Assembly (NCBI GenBank): GCA_038503075.1
Contig: JBCAML010000011.1
Location: forward strand, 1,612,001-1,676,000
Source of the DNA: Gyromitra esculenta
Taxonomy: Eukaryota > Ascomycota > Pezizomycetes > Pezizales > Discinaceae
DNA length: 64,000 nucleotides
Reading direction: 5' to 3'
Positions within the stretch are counted from its first letter, which is position 1, and every line of letters starts with the position of its first letter. Positions 24,895-34,982 of this stretch are shown here, piece after piece. The notes beneath the pieces are model-generated. The model was not told the DNA's origin. It did not search any database and saw only the letters and a program-made list of their open reading frames with translations. A program made the translations under genes and the position numbers.

Positions 24895-26352
24895 CTAGTT
24901 CGCTAGACCCGCTTTCACCCCGTGTCGCGCTTCCCCAGGCCGCACCCCTCCCCCAGGCCGCACCTCCACCCCGTGTCGCGGAATATACAAATTCGGCGGA
25001 TGCGGCGAGTATCTCGACACCGCCCCATCCCCCTGGCCGCCCCCCGGTGGAGCCTCCTGCCTCTTCTGCTCAAACGCCTCGCTCACCAGTCTCGGAACCC
25101 TGCGGAGAATCTTCCAGTTGACCGAACTGGACTGTCTCCACCCCTTCGTGCCGTATTTCGCCAATACCTTGATCATCTCAAAGTCCAGCCGCTCCTCCGC
25201 GCAGTCCAGCGCCGTCCGCCCGTTGTAGTCCGGTATGAATATGTCCGTGCCCGCCTTCAGAACCCTCTCGACGCTGCTGTGGAACCCGCAGTACACCGGC
25301 CACCGCAGCGGCGTATCGCCCGCGGTATTCCTTGAATTGACGTCCGGAGCCTCCGTGTGGTCCAGCAGCACCTTGACCACCGCATCGTGTCCACTATCAT
25401 TACTAATCAGCGCCAAGTGCAGCGCCGTGTTCCCGTCCGAACACGTCGCCTTCACATCCGCCTCTTCGCGCAGCAAACACTGCACCGCCGCCCAGTTCCC
25501 GCAGAACGCCGCCCAGTGCAGCGGCGTCGCCTCGCACCTGGAATCCCTCGCCTCGATATCCGCCCCGCTATCCAGCAGCAGTCTGATGACCACCACGCTG
25601 CCCCCCTTCGCCGCCCAATGCAGCGCCGTCGCCCCGGACCCCAGATGCAGCGCCCCGACCGAAGCCCCCATCTCCAGCAACCGCCGCGTGGTATCCACGT
25701 CCCCGCGCCGCGCCGCACAATGCAACGGCACCCACCCGAACTGATCGCTCCTCTGAAAATCCGCCCCGTGCTCCAGTAGCACCCTCGCAATGCCCGGAAA
25801 CCCGTCCGTGATGGCTTCATGCAGCAGCAGCTGGCCCCGCAGATTCTCCAGCTGCGCCCCGCTCTCCACCAGCAGGCGCACCACCGCCTCGTGCCCCGCT
25901 CTGGCCGCCCAGAAGATCGGCCCCTCGCCCTTGCTGTCCGGCGCATTCAGACACTCCCCGCGCAGCAGCAGCAGCAGCCGCGTCGTCGCTTCGTCGCCGC
26001 TGCGCGCCGCCCAGTGCAGCGCCGTCGAGTTGTCGCGCACGCTCGCGTCCGTCACGCTCGCTCCGCGCAATAGCAGCTGCTGCACGAGTCCTGCGTATCC
26101 GTGGCCCGCGGCCCAGTACAGCGCCGTGTGCTGGTGCCCGCTGGGTAAGGCGTGCGCGGTCGTTGTTGTTGTGGCGGCGGCGGCGGCGGTGGTGGTGGGG
26201 GGGTAGGACTCGCGCGCGCCGATATCGTGGAGGAGCGGGGTCAGCTGCACGCACAGCGTGTGGTTCGTGAGTATTAGGGCGGAGAGGTCGCGCGCGCCGA
26301 GGTGGGAGACGATTAGGCTGAGGAGCTCGTTGGGGAGGGCTAGGAGCGGCAT
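24895..26352 (-). CDS. F-box-like/ankyrin-repeat protein, 485 aa, intronless
   Basis: Residues 1-~40 (MPLLALPNELLSLIVSHLGA...) match the F-box consensus LPxELLxxIxxxL, so the protein may act as an SCF ubiquitin-ligase adaptor through Skp1. An Ala/Thr low-complexity linker (~50-68) follows. From ~72 to ~400 there are about ten ankyrin repeats with the TALHWAA / LLLxxGAD pattern (for example STALHWAARSGDEATTRLLL and ATPLHWAAFCGNWAAVQCLL), which would bind the substrate. The C-terminal ~60 residues are a Gly/Pro/Arg tail built from short repeats in the DNA. The start ATG is 26352-26350 and the stop is at 24897-24895. GC content is as extreme as in COG5. Fungi carry many such F-box/ankyrin proteins, and the substrate cannot be inferred. 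A GNAT-like or other extra domain is not seen. Confidence 0.85.
   Translation of the reverse strand: MPLLALPNELLSLIVSHLGARDLSALILTNHTLCVQLTPLLHDIGARESYPPTTTAAAAATTTTTAHALPSGHQHTALYWAAGHGYAGLVQQLLLRGASVTDASVRDNSTALHWAARSGDEATTRLLLLLRGECLNAPDSKGEGPIFWAARAGHEAVVRLLVESGAQLENLRGQLLLHEAITDGFPGIARVLLEHGADFQRSDQFGWVPLHCAARRGDVDTTRRLLEMGASVGALHLGSGATALHWAAKGGSVVVIRLLLDSGADIEARDSRCEATPLHWAAFCGNWAAVQCLLREEADVKATCSDGNTALHLALISNDSGHDAVVKVLLDHTEAPDVNSRNTAGDTPLRWPVYCGFHSSVERVLKAGTDIFIPDYNGRTALDCAEERLDFEMIKVLAKYGTKGWRQSSSVNWKILRRVPRLVSEAFEQKRQEAPPGGGQGDGAVSRYSPHPPNLYIPRHGVEVRPGGGVRPGEARHGVKAGLAN
24917..24980. repeat. Nested direct repeats (A-B-B-A) in the 3' end of the ankyrin gene
   Basis: CACCCCGTGTCGCG occurs at 24917-24930 and 24967-24980. 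Between them CCCCAGGCCGCACC occurs at 24933-24946 and 24951-24964. These encode the repeated Arg-His-Gly-Val and Arg-Pro-Gly tail of the protein. Such an arrangement is prone to length change by slippage. Confidence 0.75.
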
Positions 26353-26471
26353 TGTTTGATGGTGTGTAGTGATGGAGTAGCGGGAGTGGGGTGAGGTGGG
26401 GTGTGAACTGCTGTGGTGGGTGGGTCGGGCGGCGGTGTGATTGGTTGGCCGTGGACCAATGGTTGGTGGTG

Positions 26472-26482
26472 AACCCTAACCC
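26472..26482 (-). promoter_or_regulatory. Telobox-like motif upstream of the F-box/ankyrin gene
   Basis: AACCCTAACCC lies 120 bp upstream of the start codon of the minus-strand ankyrin gene. It shares 11 bases with the 12-mer found elsewhere in the window. Teloboxes close to starts are used by Tbf1-like factors in yeasts; here this is inference. Confidence 0.35.
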
Positions 26483-29400
26483 AGACGTAGGAGGTTTGGA
26501 GCAGGATGGAGGGGGGAGGGGGGAGGGAGTGTGGTATATGTGGAGGGATGCTCGCCCGAGGCGAGTGATTTCTCATGATACGAGTGGGGTGTGTGGTGGG
26601 AGCGCAGATTGAAACACGGGTGGAGCTGTCAAGATATTTGCTTTTGGTATTGGGATGGCTTGGGGGGCAGGATTATTTGTATCTCGGTCGGTGGCTTTGG
26701 AGAGCTGCTACACACTGTCTATCGAGTATGGCATGGTGAGGTTCTGCTATGGGGCTTCGTGTGGGTCACGTCAGTCCTATGTATTCGCAAGAAAAACAAA
26801 AACAGGACTTCGTTGCAGGGTCGTAGCAGCTACTCTTATTCCGAACGAGCGAATAAACACAAAGAAAGGCTATCGTTCGCAAGCCCAGGGTGTCGTGTTT
26901 CCGCCACTGCCTCGGAAATATAGAAGTAGCCAAAGCGATCTATACAACAAAGATAGATACCTACCAAGGACACAGCAAAAGGTAGCGAATCTAGTAACTT
27001 CGCTTTGCAGATAATCCCGAGTCGAAGATTGATCTAGGCTCTAGTATACTCTACTCGTAAGACCTAACTTCGTAGACCACAATGATACGAGGGTGATATC
27101 GCGTTTAAGCCACACGTAGCCACCCCCCCCCCGCGAAGTTCGACTCATGCTAGAAATCCCACGGAGACTTTATGTGCCACGCAACAGCACACTTCCATCG
27201 CCCATTCGTCCAGACTCCATCCACAAAGATTGATGTCAGAAAGATCGATTCCTGGGAAAAACTGGTTCGGGGGTTGGTCTCGCCGAGTGATTTTCTGTGA
27301 TTAAATTTCGGCACCGAACCTGATATCTCGTTCCTACTGGCTATTGGCACGTCTAGGGGGGACTAGACGGGTTTGTGTTGGAGTGTATACCAACTGGTGG
27401 TTTATTTGGGTGAGCTATGGCGCATCAGTCTGATTTGTCTGTGTGGATTGGATATGCAGGAATATTACCCAGGCAGGTGCTCGATCGACAATATATCCCT
27501 TTCAGCAAGTAAGATGCTATTATATTCAGCTCAGTGTTCGGTCTGGAGGAAACTCTAAACCATTGAGCATAACTTAGAGAACTTGGTCGATATTTCTGCG
27601 CGACCTTAGGGGTACGCGAACCAGCTTACCGTGGGAATTTTTACCAGCCAATTGGTGTCTACAGCCAGATCATTCACATCTAACTTAAGCACCTACTTGG
27701 GCCAAGTTAGAAACTATGCTTAGATTAATTAATCCTTTAGGTTTAGTAGCTATCATGTTATGTTCCACTATTCCACCCGAGCTCGTTGGTTCTCGCGACG
27801 TACCAGAGCTTAAGGTCGATGTAAGACCTATGTACCTTGCTCGGATCCTACTTCCTTATTAGCGTTTTAAGCTCGTAGAGCCAGTGTAAGCATCACAGAA
27901 ATATATATCTAATTCCTGGTTAGTAAAGTACAGCTTTGTGTGATTTAATTGTAGCTATGCACAAGTCGCGATTCCAGGGCGCACGTGCCAAATTATACGC
28001 ATATCCGAGTATTAATATTCTTCTCGCCGAAATCGTTCCATCCGACATGGAAACTATGAGGAACACCCTTCGATGAACTCCACAATCCACTCCAATTCCG
28101 CGGGTTTTCACACTGCTCCAGTCTTATGTGAGTCTTGGCCCGCCTTAGCGACCCAAAAAGCAGCATATCCAAGCGGCATTAAACCACTGTCAGTATCTGA
28201 TCCAAATGCTTGATATTCTCGCCCCCGCCCCCCCAGCTAGCCATGGCACTAAACTATGTACCCAACAAAAATCTAAGGTTTATAGAGCACGAGCCGTTTG
28301 TACACCTGTCCTCCTCCGATAGGAATAAAAACGGATGCCAAGACTTCCACGCCAAGTTGTTTCATCGCGGGATCCGGCCCTATTTTCGTTGGTTCTCCCG
28401 GGATTTTCAGAGTGACGACTCGTGAAGCGGGAAACCCCGCATGATCGACATAAGCCCGTATCAGCAGCGCTGCATTGAGGTGAAGAGTTATCGTATTACT
28501 GAACCCTGCTTTCTTTCCCTCATGCCACCCTGCGCGTAGAGCCTTTTGTCTGTATTTATATACAATACATTCCAGTTGAGTTTCACCGGGGGGCGATGCG
28601 TCCTGTCTGACGCGAGGCTAGGCGCAGATCTACATCTCATCAATCCTTAAAAAACAATAGCCAGCCCTTTTTTTTTGTTTTTGTTTTTTCCACACCTCGC
28701 GAAGGAATGCCGTGGAGTGCTCGGGTATTGAGGCAAAAATAGGAACATAAACGGCTATCAGGGAGTTTATAGAACCTGAGTGCCAATGCAACAAAAGTGG
28801 TGGGGTTTCAAAAGTATTTGGAAGAGACAGCGATCCTTGTTCTTGACTTCTGAACATCTGTTTCATTTTCCAAGTGGTCATAAATTCTTGATCCTAGTTC
28901 AACCCTCCATGCCTGTTCCGATTTTTACTTCCACACCCGAGTACATACCGGCACGTCGGAGGAGGCACAGTTGGGTCTTGATTCATTAGCTTCTCGAACA
29001 ATCGTAGTCTCTATATTTCTCCGGGATCGACATGCAGCGGTTCTTGCGTTTTTATGATTACATCGATGCCACAACCGGGCGGCTGGAGATCCAACATAAG
29101 ATGGACGGCACGAGGGCTGCTGCAGTCATTACCGGATTTCTCTCTCTGCTGTTAATTTATTTGAGCGAGAAAGACGTGCACAGCGGCCGTCATTTTTCTG
29201 TAGGCTGAGTGGGATCGTTGATCGTTGATCGTGGTATTGTAGTTGTAGATCTTGCCATTTATATAACTTTTAATACTGCGATTAGCGTATGCTTTAATAG
29301 TGAGCCAATTAAGGTGGGGTTGGAACCGGAAGTTTCTGCTTAGGGTGTGGTCAATAGGCGGGTTTCAGATAGGAGTTGCAAACAGCTATCTTGCGAGTAT

Positions 29401-30576
29401 GTGGGCAATAGGGTTTCATATATGCTTGCGGGGATGTGGATGAACAACTTCTGGAGCAAATCAAACCGCGGAAAGCTGTATACGCAAGCTACCATAATAC
29501 TTGGTCTATTGCATTCCCCGTTTGATCTCAGAATTGATGGACCTCCGCTTCTTTTTATATCGACCGTAGATATTCTCCAATATCACCCTCGTAAACCATA
29601 GCGACTTCAAACCTAACGCGATCCACCGTCCCTCCAAGCCACAGATACCGAGTGCTTTCTCATGACCTTGCGTCACACCAACCAACCCCCAATCCAGTCA
29701 ACCAACCTTCATCCAATAGCCTACTCGAACCTTCATACCACCCCAGCCCCACTCCCTATTCCCAAAAGCGCCTCCAAAACATCTCGTACCACGACCTCGC
29801 AATCTTGACAAACCGTCTACCAGTAGCGCGAGGAATTCCGCACTCCTCCCTCGCAGTAAATTACCGGAACCCACGTGTGCAGCCCTGCAATATTAATCTT
29901 ACCGAGTGACAATATGTGACCTTAACCCATCACCACCACCATCACCACCACCAAGCTTAAGCTTCTTCTCATTTCGATAACTCCTGTACCATAACCTCCC
30001 GTCCCATCACCCCACTACACCCACTCACAGCCCGAAAACCCAAACCCCAAAACCCATCCTGCAAGAACGGCCCGCCGGGTTTGACGAGAAATCGGCATCT
30101 GTATGTACTGGGGGGTTCAATGCAAAGAACCTACATATACCTACCTACTCGCAGCTGATATATTTTCTTCGGCCCGACGAACCGAGACGCATCTAATGGC
30201 GAAGCAAAGCAAAGAAAGCCCCCCCCCAAAAAAAAAACTAAACTTTTTGTACAACTACCGATCGTTAATCTTCTTCACGCATTCCAGCGTTCTAGCGTCC
30301 CCCCCCAAAAAAAAACCATGTCCCTGACTGAACCTCGCCCTGTTGTGCCTCGCCTGTTGTGTGCTTCGGAGCATACCGGCAGAGTCGGAAAACGGAGGGG
30401 TAAAAATCGATTGCATGTGTTTCCTCCAACTACCCGCGTCTATTTAAAAAAAAGCAAAAAAAGCAAAAAAAAAAGGTTAGCAACGAAACGCGGGGCTGGA
30501 AGTAACGGAGTATGGAAGGGGGGGACCGAATTTTTCCGTTTGCTCGTCTCGCTAATCGTCGGAATTACTTTTTGCA

Positions 30577-30588
30577 AGGGTTAGGGTT
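30577..30588 (+). promoter_or_regulatory. Telobox-like motif AGGGTTAGGGTT
   Basis: Exact copy of the 12-mer at 6947-6958. It lies in the spacer 2 kb upstream of the phosphate transporter, with no near gene. Confidence 0.3.
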
Positions 30589-31005
30589 TGATTTGACGTG
30601 GGGGGTGATGTTGATAATTGCGTGTACTTTTGGTGGCGCTGCCATCTGGTTGGGGTGGTGGAGGTTGTGTGGGTTGTCATCACGCAACGCACGTGTTGTG
30701 TCTCTTGGATGTGACTGGTCGAAGGGGACTTCAAGTGTATTTTCGGTATGGCGGAACAAAAAAACGTTTCGGGGACCACGGATGCCAAGGACTTAAAGGT
30801 GGACCTTTACGAAGTGGTGACATAGATGGCGAGGACCGTAAGTAGAAGGCGATTGACTTTTTTCTTATATCATGATTAAATTAGCTCAAACAGCTCAGGG
30901 CAGGGTAGGCGCGACTCTCTAACTGAGACTCGATTCCTTCCGTAGGATTGATCCCTGCCCTTTGCACGAATGCTCTTGGAAGCACATTTGGTTCTTTTGA
31001 GAGTA

Positions 31006-31178
31006 CAGTCGGACCTTGATATAAAGAACCCCGATATAATAGAAATTTGCAGTAACGGACGGAAATTGGGTGCAACTTTGAGCTCCTAGCACCACCCAAA
31101 ATTTGCCATAAGGAAAAATTTGCTTTAACGAACAAATTCCCACGAATTATGCACGTCCCTTATAACAAGGTGCGACTG
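31006..31178. mobile_element. Non-autonomous pogo/Fot1-type Tc1-mariner MITE (173 bp)
   Basis: The left end CAGTCGGACCTTGATATAA and the right end TTATAACAAGGTGCGACTG are inverted copies differing at two positions. The element is bounded by the TA target dinucleotide on both sides (31004-31005 and 31179-31180). CAGT termini, TA targets and internal GATATAA/TTTAACGAAC-like blocks are typical of pogo/Tigger/Fot1 elements. It has no coding capacity, so it depends on a transposase elsewhere. It sits 1.46 kb upstream of the phosphate transporter start. Confidence 0.88.
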
Positions 31179-31190
31179 TAGAGTACTCTA

Positions 31191-31198
31191 CACGTGGG
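31191..31198 (+). promoter_or_regulatory. CACGTGGG element (Pho4/NUC-1-type site) upstream of the phosphate transporter
   Basis: CACGTG followed by GG is the high-affinity form of the basic helix-loop-helix site that drives phosphate-starvation genes in fungi. It lies 1.44 kb before the transporter ATG, 12 bp beyond the end of the pogo-type MITE. CACGTG without the GG occurs many times in the window by chance, and the distance is long, so the assignment is tentative. Confidence 0.25.
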
Positions 31199-32640
31199 GA
31201 TGTCTAGGTGAGGAAAAAAACCCAGTATTGAGACTAGCTTTTGAGAGCATCCGGGGCCATGGTTCTGGGATCTAGTTAGGATCTGGCAGCATTAATACCA
31301 GCTTGAAGTATTGGAATTCCGAGACGATCATGAATTTAAAAGACCGTGTTACTGGCAATGGCGGTCAAGTGATGCCGTGAAGTATCGTTAGATTTTCAAT
31401 GGAGTTTCCCAGGATCTAGAAACTGTGCCCAGGTCGGTAATTCGTGCGTTTGCCACTCCAGATGAAAGCGCGTGGGTAGATACATGTGCCCTTGACGGAA
31501 CCTAGGTATTGTGTAATGCCCAGCCAGCTTCTGGATCTCGTGTCTTGGAGTCGCGAGAAACAGACGTACGGGAGCGAGGCATTTCAACACGCCGTCCGCT
31601 AGAAATGTCATGCCGTAATGAAAAACCCTATACCCTAGCGAGGGATGTGCTCCATGTACTCCACAAACTTGAGCAACCTTCCAAGATCGGAGCCGTGCGA
31701 CAGACAGGGGTAACGGGTAGCTCAGCGCAATCGATAAGGTGTGGAGACCCCCGTGCGGCCACACCGGACGTTCGTGGGCCAGTGTTCCAGACCCGTGGTG
31801 GGTCCTCGCGTCCTGATTGGCCTGCTGCTAGACCACTCCAACACCAGCCCACAACCCATTTCTGGATATCGAGATTAAAAAAGGCTTTCGAGCACAGCGT
31901 GGACCGTGGCGCGTAGTCCAGTTTTTAAACTGAATTTTTGAGTCCCTGGTCCATGGTTTTTGGGGGTCGTTTGTGCTGCTATTCAGCTACCTCGATTGGC
32001 TGCCTGCTCCAACAGGCGCTGAAACCGAGTATTCTCCATGTGGTAAAGCTGCCCACCTGTCCTCAGTGGAAAAACAAATGAGGCAAGAAAAACGCAAAGG
32101 CGAAAAAACGAAGAATAGGAAATTGAGCAACAGCTGGGGTACGACACAAGCTGATTAAGGTAGTAGATGCAGGTGCCCCAGGCAAGGACTCTGGTTGGTC
32201 CGCCAGCTGCAGAACTGATTCCCTTATGTCTTGCAAATGTAACCTTCTCCGCCGAGACGGAGCAGTTGGATAAATAGAGTGCCCCTCCCTCGATTTCATA
32301 TGTACTTGGCACCTCACACTCTGCCCAGCACTCAAGACTTCTCTCTTGACCACAACGTGCACTGTTGATAGGCCTTCGGTGGTTAGTAGCCCCCTTATTC
32401 TCCATATCCTATGCGCCGTGCCTTCGATATTAACTCGGCGTGACAGAACATTATTCCCTGAAGACAGTAGTTTTTCGCCCAGAAACGAGGAGGTTCGCTG
32501 AAATCCACTCCTAAACACCAAGACCAACGGGTCGTATTTCATATTTCCATTGCTAACTAGTGAAAAACAAAAATTTAGAAAATAGAAACCGTGCTTCTGA
32601 GTCCCAAGAGCCACTTGTTTCGCTATATCTATTGCTTGAA

Positions 32641-34594
32641 ATGGCGGCGATAGCCAAGACCAGCGGCGGAAACGCTGCTTTCCACAATTTCAATAATGAT
32701 TTCGCACACATTTCTGTAAGAGGCCCCCACAGGCATACGGATTTCTGGGCAATACAATATACTGATTATGGATACTTGCAGGACCCAAATGAGCGGCGCC
32801 GCTTGGCTCTGGCTGAGATCGATAAGGCTCCATTCGGATGGTATCACGTTCGTGCTGTCGTAGTTGCTGGTATTGGTTTCTTCACTGATGCCTACGATGT
32901 ATGTGCACTTCCGCAACCCCACCCCCTGCCAAGCAGCGCTGACAATTACATGGCTAGATCTTTGCTGTAAACTTGATCACTGGTATGCTTGGGCTCGTCT
33001 ACTGGAAGACTGGTGTAATCCCAGCGAATGCCGACTCTGGCATCAAGGTTGCAACTTCTTGCGGAACTGTTATCGGACAATTGGTTTTCGGATGGCTAGC
33101 GGATGTGGTCGGACGAAAGAAGATGTATGGGTTGGAATTGATGATCATTATCGCGGCTACTTTGGCTCAGGCTTTGAGTTCGGAATCTGCTTCCATGCAC
33201 ATCGTTGGTGTTCTCTGCTTCTGGCGTGTCATCATGGGGATTGGTATCGGGGGAGATTACCCTCTCTCGTCAATTATTACCTCTGAGTGAGTCTACCCTA
33301 TCACACACCGCTGTCATCGACTGTGCTAACCGACGGGCAGATTCGCAACTACGAAATGGCGTGGCGCAATGATGGGAGCTGTGTTTGCGATGCAGGGAAT
33401 TGGTCAGCTTGCCGCTGCACTAATGGCCCTTATCGTTACCGTTGCCTTCAAGTCCCAGACCATCACCGCGAACAAAGCCACCGAGTGCGACGCCGGCTGC
33501 AAGACCGCCGTTGACAGAATGTGGCGTATAATCATCGGCTTTGGCGCTGTTCCCGGGTGCATCGCTCTCTACTACCGTCTCACCATTCCGGAAACCCCAC
33601 GATACACTTTTGATGTTGCCCGTGACGTCGAGAGGGGTGACGCAGACGCAAATGCTTACCTTGCAGGCAAATCCTCTGGTGCTGCTGATGTCGATGAGAT
33701 TAGACGTGTCGAGGCTATGCAAAGCTCCGCCCAGCAGCTCGATGTCCCCAAGGCATCCTGGGCTGACTTCTGTCGTCACTACGGTCAATGGCGTTTCGGA
33801 AAGATCCTTCTCGGAACTGCGGGATCATGGTTCCTCCTCGATGTCGCCTTCTATGGTCTTGGTCTTAACAATTCCATCATTCTCGCTCAGATTGGCTACG
33901 CATCAAAGGATAACGTTTATCAGAAGCTATACAACAACGCCGTAGGCAACCTGATCTTGGTCTGTGCCGGTGCCATTCCCGGATACTGGGTCACTGTTTT
34001 CACCGTCGACACAATTGGGCGAAAGCCAATCCAGCTGATGGGATTCACTGTCCTCACAATCCTATTTTGCATCATCGGTTTCGCGTTCCACAAGCTCAGT
34101 TCCTCGGCCCTCCTCGCTCTCTACGTGCTCTGCCAATTCTTCTTCAACTTCGGACCAAACGCAACCACCTTCTTGGTTCCTGGCGAATGCTTCCCGACTA
34201 GATACCGTTCTACCTCCCACGGAATCTCTGCTGCCGCCGGCAAGGTCGGCGCCATCATCGCGCAGGAACTCATTGGCCCGCTACGCACAAAGGGACATAC
34301 TAAGACCAATGCTTCGCCGTGGCTCAACCACGTTATGCAGATTTTCGCCGTTTTCATGTTTGCGGGTATCTTTACTACCCTTTTGATCCCTGAGACCGTA
34401 AGCTTCCCACACCCTCTATCTACTCTATTATGTTGTTTGAAGTATGATGCTAATATCACGTGTAGAAACGTAAAACACTCGAAGAACTATGCGCGGAACT
34501 TTACGGTGAGGGAATCGCACAGGAGGAGAAGATGCTCGCGACTGGAGAAATCCCGCCTGCTGAGTCACATCTGCCGTCGAAGGAGTCTGCGTAG
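32641..34594 (+). CDS. Pho84-type inorganic phosphate:H+ symporter (MFS), 568 aa
   Basis: Plasma-membrane uptake of phosphate with protons, normally induced by phosphate starvation. Exons: 32641-32715, 32782-32898, 32958-33286, 33341-34397, 34466-34594; all GT-AG and in frame. The family signature is clear: DKAPFGWYHVRAVVVAGIGF then FTDAYDIFAVNL around the first transmembrane helix, GWLADVVGRKKMYG (GRKK at 116-119), GIGGDYPLSSIITSE, FATTKWRGAMM, RLTIPETPRYTFD before the central cytosolic loop, NFGPNATTFLVPGECFPTRYRSTSHG, and the terminal KRKTLEELC. Twelve helices are expected. The length fits the fungal Pho84 family. The tail ends with an acidic, Ser/Glu-containing segment. Start ATG 32641 sits in frame 25 codons before the first intron. 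No missing motif. In mycorrhizal fungi this is the usual high-affinity transporter, but affinity cannot be read from sequence. Confidence 0.94.
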
Positions 34595-34954
34595 TTTTTT
34601 GTTTTGTATTTTGATTTTATCTTTTTAGCAGAGCTTCCTCCCTTTTCCGATACGGGTGTGGGGAGAGAAAGAAAAAACTAGTATGCTGGAATAGCGAATG
34701 GGTTGTTACGGTGTTTTTTTCTTCTTCTTCTTGTCTTTTTCATAATAATTATCTGGCTCTTTTTGTAGTTATGACCATTCTTGGCTGGGAGCTGTTAGGG
34801 GAGAGGGGGGGGAAACGGGCAGATACATGATATCAGATTTTAAAGTTTGCTTGACGCTTGACGCTTGATGTGGTATGCTGTACGCCGAATAGCTAAAGTT
34901 TATGGATTCTATTTGCTTCACACGAGCCTTCACATAGCCAGATGGTGAAGTCCT

Positions 34955-34982
34955 GTTTGTTTGTTTGTTTGTTTGTTTGTTT
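34955..34982. repeat. (GTTT)7 microsatellite
   Basis: Seven perfect GTTT units about 360 bp downstream of the phosphate transporter stop codon. Confidence 0.9.

Larger units (their letters stand above)
26353..32640. other. Long spacer upstream of the phosphate transporter
   Basis: 6.3 kb without a supportable gene. It holds a telobox-like motif 120 bp upstream of the ankyrin gene (26472-26482) and another at 30577-30588, a C-rich stretch 29640-30110 with CACCAC runs, C-run/A-run junctions near 30220 and 30301, the pogo-type MITE at 31006-31178, and a CACGTGGG element at 31191. A 183-codon minus-strand frame at 32063-32614 lacks an ATG at its beginning and overlaps the transporter leader. Confidence 0.5.

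Noticed and set aside
25235..26254. Several frames of 137-169 codons over the F-box/ankyrin gene
   Set aside because: Shadows of the GC-rich ankyrin coding sequence in other phases and on the opposite strand.
32063..32614. 183-codon minus-strand frame opposite the phosphate transporter leader
   Set aside because: It opens with GTG, has no recognisable motif, and overlaps the promoter and 5' leader of a well-supported gene on the other strand.
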